Below are positions 59,112-64,000 of a stretch of 64,000 nucleotides of DNA, one piece after another. The DNA comes from Physcia stellaris (taxonomy: Eukaryota; Ascomycota; Lecanoromycetes; Caliciales; Physciaceae): contig JABSSW010000042.1 of assembly GCA_018902385.1 (NCBI GenBank), positions 248,001 to 312,000 on the forward strand, written 5' to 3'. The position numbers and the translations under genes were made by a program. The first letter of the stretch is position 1. Each line of letters starts with the position of its first letter. A model generated the notes under the pieces. That model saw only the letters and a list, made by a program, of their open reading frames with translations, was not told the origin of the DNA and made no database searches.

Positions 59112-62056
59112 TATCAACTTTTCCGATTGGAAATGGATAGCCTCTGAAAGATTCTTCGTACTACTCTTTCAAATTCGGCCGTGGACGATGCTTGAAGATG
59201 TTCCCATGCCCTGGTTGCCCTGATTCCCAGGGAAGCTAAAATTCTTCTGCCCAAGTTCTTGACGAAAAAAGTAGGATGAAGACGAAGGATCTTGAACTTT
59301 TGGTTCTTAAGGCGACGAAACCCTTGTGAATGACCGATAAGGAGAAAAGGTCGAAACATCATTCGTAGAATGTCATATCGGAGCTAAAACAGTACAAATC
59401 AGTCATATCCAAGCAGATAAGGATAGGGTGATCACCATTTTATCTCAAGATCCCAGTCCTCTCCTACAAGAAATCGTCTTTTGATCTACTCAAACCGAGC
59501 CCAGATGTTAGAGTGCAGGTATCCAGTCCTGACCATTGGGCTTTCTTCGAGAACGTTGGCGGAAACGCCCACAAGAAGCTGAGATGTCTGGGTCGGAATG
59601 TGTGCTTCTTAGACCTGCTTACGCTAAGATTCGCTGCATGTCTAGTCCTATTTCTGTCAGGGATCTTTAACTTCTTCTGTCACATGCAAGTCAGACATGA
59701 ACTCAGTCACGGATTTGTGGGATGACTGAAAGAACGCTGGCCGACACTGAACTTATTTAGCTGGAGGTGCCCATGATGTAGCCCCTTGGTTTTGTTCCAT
59801 CAACATGACTTCCTTCCAAGGTGTGTTTAAAACCATGGAACTACTCTCGGCCCGGTAAGCCTTAGAGCATGGTTATTCTTCTTGGGTTCTTGCTGAACTA
59901 GAAGAGACCCAACAAGTATCACAGGGTATTTGAAAATCGCATACTCCCAAGATGTGCAAGTCCAGTGTACTTGACTTTAAGCTGTTACTCCTTCGTAAGA
60001 GTCTAGATGGCCCCAAACTCTGTACGATGCCTCAGCTGGTTCATGGAAACCCTGTCAGCTTAAAGCTCTTTCCTGGAAGCATGTCCCAATGCACAAAAGA
60101 CTGGACAAGAGAGACCAGCTACCGGCTTACATACGCAACACTGCAATGTGGCAGACCTAAATCTATTAAACAAACACAGTACGAGTAAGCTATCGCGACA
60201 GCCGCCTTTCAGGTGGAAGTTCTGCGGAAGTTCTTGCATCGAGCAGAGCAGTCACTCTCGTGCTGCTTGGACGACATAGACGAACCTTGGATCATTTCGG
60301 CTTTCTGTCAGGGGTCCGCACGGAAGTCTATTAGCTACATGTTTGCAGACACATCGGCTGACTTCAAGTAGGTTCCTAAATTGAGATTGGGGTTCGAAAC
60401 ACTATGGCATCGATGGTACCACAAAAGGACGACACAATGCTCCAGTATGCACAGTTGAGGCTCCATGGATATTCGAAACCAAAGCTTGAAGACTATGAAC
60501 CTCTCACAAGGCTTCTAGCAAAAGATATCGAAAGAGGAGGACTGGGAGGATGCGGGGACTGAAGTTCAAGGGCTTCGACTAAACAGACATCTTGCTCCAT
60601 TCTCTGCACACCGTGGGTACGGTCATAAGCGCAAATAAATCGGACCTTCCTCTCTTGCCTTCCTCCTCTTCCGACGACTAAGGAAGATTACCCACACCCC
60701 TGAAACTTTCCGGCCTACCAGGATCGGGACAAACATCCTACTTTCGAAGCAGGTCCGAAGCAACAACCTACATCGTACGCCCAAGCCCGACTCGAGTGCA
60801 GGTATTGAGGCTTTAAGGCACTCAAAGAGAGCATGATGGACTTGTGGAGGCTTAGAGCGTTGCGAACGCCGAAGACACTCAACTTTCAGCACGCTAGCAT
60901 GTCTATCGTATACTCACTTGATGGGGAATCAGCTTGTGATTTTGTTCGAGGCTTTCTGTTCGGTCTGTCAGATTCAAGTCTGCCTTTCTTCACAGTATTG
61001 TAATCATCGTCAAAAGTGACTGACAGAAGCAGGAAATTCAATTTCGACACCTGCAACGCGTCTTCAAAGAGTTCTCACACTCCTACCGCTTTCACCCGTC
61101 GCAAAGTGCTTCTTCACAGTGTGATGCTCTTTACCTCAGCAGTTCATGTATGTTCGCTGGCTCTGATGGTGTTGGATCAACTTCAGACACTGCAAGCACC
61201 TTACTATTGCTGTAACCAGACCATCTCGATGCTCTCCAATGTCTCCAGCGATGACCAAGTCAAGGCTAAAAACCGTCGAAAGCTGCTGAGCATAGTTGTG
61301 AGCAGCTGATAGATCACACTTCGTCTTCCCGCTATGGAGTAGTGTGTCAGAGCATCATTGACTGATGTTCACCGGTCTATCCCAACAGCCCGTGGGATCG
61401 GCTGGAACTGCTATGCATCGCTATGTGAATATAGATACTTACATGGTGAAGGAAGACATGAGCAAGTGAGCACACATCAAGTGATCTGCCCCAATACTAT
61501 ATACATTCTGTACAGCCAATCGGACAAAGAAGCTATAGAGCTTTGAAAGTCAGATCTATCCCAATTCACCTTCCGTCTTCCCTTCAGGACTTCAAATGAT
61601 AATTCAGAGTCTTGAAACGTGAGGGGTAACCCATGATTCAATGAGAAAGAAGAAAATGTGAACCGTCATCGTCACAGCAGACCTCGCTTTGTAGCCCGAG
61701 ACTGATGATTATAAAAACTCACGAATCAGACTAAATGACTTTGCAGCTCTCAAATTGTCATCTTAATCTGATTTTTCATTCAAATTCATCAACAGTTTAC
61801 ATATCACACGCCGGCTTCACCTCAAGTAACACGCAGAGACCAATCACGTTGAAGTGACAATCTCTTTCATCCCGGCTTCAACACACGGGAGGGATACCTC
61901 ATGCTATAAGTAAACCCTCCTTCTCCCCGACATTATCATTAGCACCGACACAGCGTCTTCTCTACTGCATAATTAGACATACACACACACATCTTCGTTG
62001 TTGTTCGGCAGTAAGCGATAGTTTTATAGAGAAGAAAAGTTACACCAATCATTACG
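59112..62056. other. Gene-free stretch of about 2.9 kb
   Basis: I find only short frames on both strands with no family similarity. Near the right end, a CTATAAG TATA-like site (about 61904) and a CA repeat (about 61978-61990) lie upstream of the next gene and may belong to its promoter and 5' UTR. No transposon ends were recognised. Confidence 0.55.
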
Positions 62057-63877
62057 ATGAGTCAAAAGCCTTTCTCTGACTTGACTGCTGAGGCGGCGGG
62101 CGGAAAGAACTCGGCATTTGAGCCTGGTGACTCGTCCATCGCTCCAGCGGCGCTTCCTAGAATCCAAGAAGAGACACGCGCCGCTGAAGGAGCATCTCAG
62201 ACAGGAGCTCAAATAACAGCTCTTACGACAAATCTAGAAGAGAACCGTCAAGAACATTCCAGAAAGGAAGCTGCTGTATCTGAGACCTACAACACAAAGG
62301 CGCAAGCAGCCGAATCTGATGGGACCACTACAAAATTGTCGGCAGAAGGCCAACTTGAAGAGGTTTACCAACAGCAAAGCGATGCTGCTGCTCTAATTGA
62401 GCAGAATCCCATCGTAGACCTGCCGTCTTCATCACTCGTAAGTCACGTTCCCGATCACTAACTAGAGAATCTAATCAAGAGTAGGATTACGACCAGCTTC
62501 ACACAGCTCCAACTCCAGCGGTGGAACCTGAGGTAAATCTCTCACCTCGTGCTTTCCCTGTTCATTGTCACTGATCTTCCTCACAGCCAGTTAGGCCACA
62601 GTCGACATCCTCTTCGGAGACTGAGATAGATAGTACGTCAGCTCAGAGCACTCTCAGAGTAGTCATCCCACGGGACGGCAACAAACTCTTACCAGTTGTG
62701 AGAGAAATCTCATTGGAGCCAGGAAGAATGACGGTCGACCGCCGTGATGAGCTAAATCGGCCGTGGCGGATCCCTCAAGTAGGTACATCACAGTTTGATA
62801 TAGACGTTGAAGATTTACTGACAGTTTTTGCGATTGTTCAGCGTCGACAGAACGAAGAACAGCGCCAACCTCAAGTGAGTCGGCCGCCAGCCGACCGTCG
62901 TCAACTTCAATCCGGTGAACTTACCAGGTACCCGCCAGCAACACTGGCATCTGGACCCGTGGACCATACGCCTACGATCACTGGCCCTCCCGCTGGTTCA
63001 ATCACCCACCCTGGTCAGAGTGCGCAGCCGGCCCTTCCTGCTCCCTATAACCCATACATCATGGTAATACCTAACGTCTCGACCTTCCCTCCATCCCGCA
63101 GTGTTATACCTCCCCCAAATCCCTACTTCAATTATCCTCACTCTACCCCTTCCGCCGCTCCATCCAACGAGCGACGAATCTTTCCTCGATGGAACCAAAC
63201 CACTGCTCATCCTCTCAACGCTCCCATTCCTACCCGGCTCACTCCAACATTCTCTACCCACTCCTATCCTCTCCAGCCTACAGCCCTCGCCACGACGCCA
63301 GCGTCTGCCTCAACCAGTTCAAATGCGCCAATGGTCCCGGCGGATCCTGAAGAAGCTTTACGGATGGGCTGGCCAGTGGTCACACTTGGAGACATCTGTC
63401 CGTGCAACCTCGATGGGCATCACTGCATGCTCCCGGTCCGATGCAGATACTTGAAGAATAAGATTTGCACGAAGAAGGTACGTGTTTCATTCTCTAACAC
63501 TTCACTAACACCATCACTGCACATTTACCCTGTCGGATTTGTTCATTATAACTCTATCTTGTATTTTCCACTTTGCGATTGACCTCCCTGGCATTACTAC
63601 CTCTCTGCCTCTGTCTCACATATTTATACTCGCATCATTCCACCACGCCACACCCTCTCACTAACATCTCTCCCAACAGGACTGCAACTGCAACGCCGGG
63701 AAACCCGCATCGGAACACAAACACCATACCAAAGCCACCTGCAACTCCATCCGCGAAGGACGGCCGTGCGATTTCGGCGGGTACGGCCACTGCTGGTTCG
63801 GCCACGACGCTCCTGGGGAAACGGCACGAGTGGATCAGGCGAGGATCCATAGGGCTCATCATCAGGGTGATATCTGA
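62057..63877 (+). CDS. CCCH-like zinc-finger protein
   Basis: Four exons (62057-62437, 62485-62532, 62587-63477, 63680-63877) join in phase 0 throughout and give 505 residues. Donors are GTAAGT, GTAAAT and GTACGT. Introns 1 and 3 contain CACTAAC branch-like sites. The N-terminal 127 residues are rich in Ala, Glu, Gln and Ser. The centre is Pro/Ser/Thr-rich and probably disordered. The C-terminus is Cys/His-rich. 'CPCNLDGHHC' starts at residue 414, then 'CRYLKNKICTKKDCNC', then a finger C461-x8-C470-x7-C478-x3-H482 ('CNSIREGRPCDFGGYGHCWF'). The last spacing is wider than the usual CCCH x5, so it is a variant. Such fingers usually bind RNA. The 48-bp second exon is short but in frame. Confidence 0.8.
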
Positions 63878-64000
63878 GGGAAAATGACTGGTAGCCGAGG
63901 AAGGTTTCACATGATCTTCATGCTTGTGGGAGAATCGAAGTGGTAAAAGGAAGAAATGTCGAAGTGAGACCGAATAAAAGGGAGAAGCGACCGTGGAAGT
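63878..64000. other. 3' flank of the zinc-finger gene
   Basis: This is 123 bp of sequence to the window edge. No gene is visible. Confidence 0.6.

Noticed and set aside
1-64000. CRISPR arrays, rRNA genes, bacterial-type operons
   Set aside because: No regularly spaced short repeats, no rRNA segments and no Shine-Dalgarno-linked gene chains were seen. The genes have spliceosomal introns.

Overview
The window looks like a piece of a filamentous ascomycete nuclear genome (Pezizomycotina; a leotiomycete-like lineage is my guess). The grounds are short introns with GTAAGT/GTACGT donors and CTAAC-like branch sites, a Zn2Cys6 regulator with a fungal-specific regulatory region, a 14-TM type MFS pump, F-box proteins, small secreted proteins, and a large AT-rich block of mutated transposons next to normal-GC gene space.

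Region 1 (1-28,640) is an AT-rich block with no host gene. Its repeats are nested. A Ty3 chromovirus end lies at 1-1440. A Helitron on the minus strand has its N-terminal part at about 22.46-23.0 kb and its Rep and helicase parts at about 7.5-4.4 kb. It is split by a Ty3-type LTR element at 7719-22209 with 181-bp LTRs. That element was itself entered by two others. One is a GC-normal gag-only LTR element (8807-11081, 183-bp LTRs, TACAA target duplication). The other is an LTR element with no recognisable pol (16894-21340, 303-bp LTRs, TGTGT target duplication). The decay of the block has an unusual signature: C survives before A or G and is nearly absent before C or T. All 12 differences between the LTRs of the young gag-only element fall in CpC or CpT.

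Region 2 (28,640-47,970) is gene-poor normal-GC DNA. It holds a TA-flanked mariner-like MITE, two possibly related small secreted proteins (31.9 and 41.1 kb), an F-box gene, a one-TM protein, a decayed LRR-type pseudogene, and a hAT transposon (41735-44653) with 8-bp target duplication. The hAT transposase frame has no frameshift, yet ten UGA codons sit at tryptophan positions in its 3' half. This is the most curious feature of the window.

Region 3 (47,970-64,000) is ordinary gene space: an F-box/LRR gene, a one-TM low-complexity protein, a divergent MFS pump and Zn2Cys6 regulator pair that looks like an efflux module with its own regulator, a roughly 2.9-kb gene-free gap, and a four-exon CCCH-like zinc-finger gene at the right edge.
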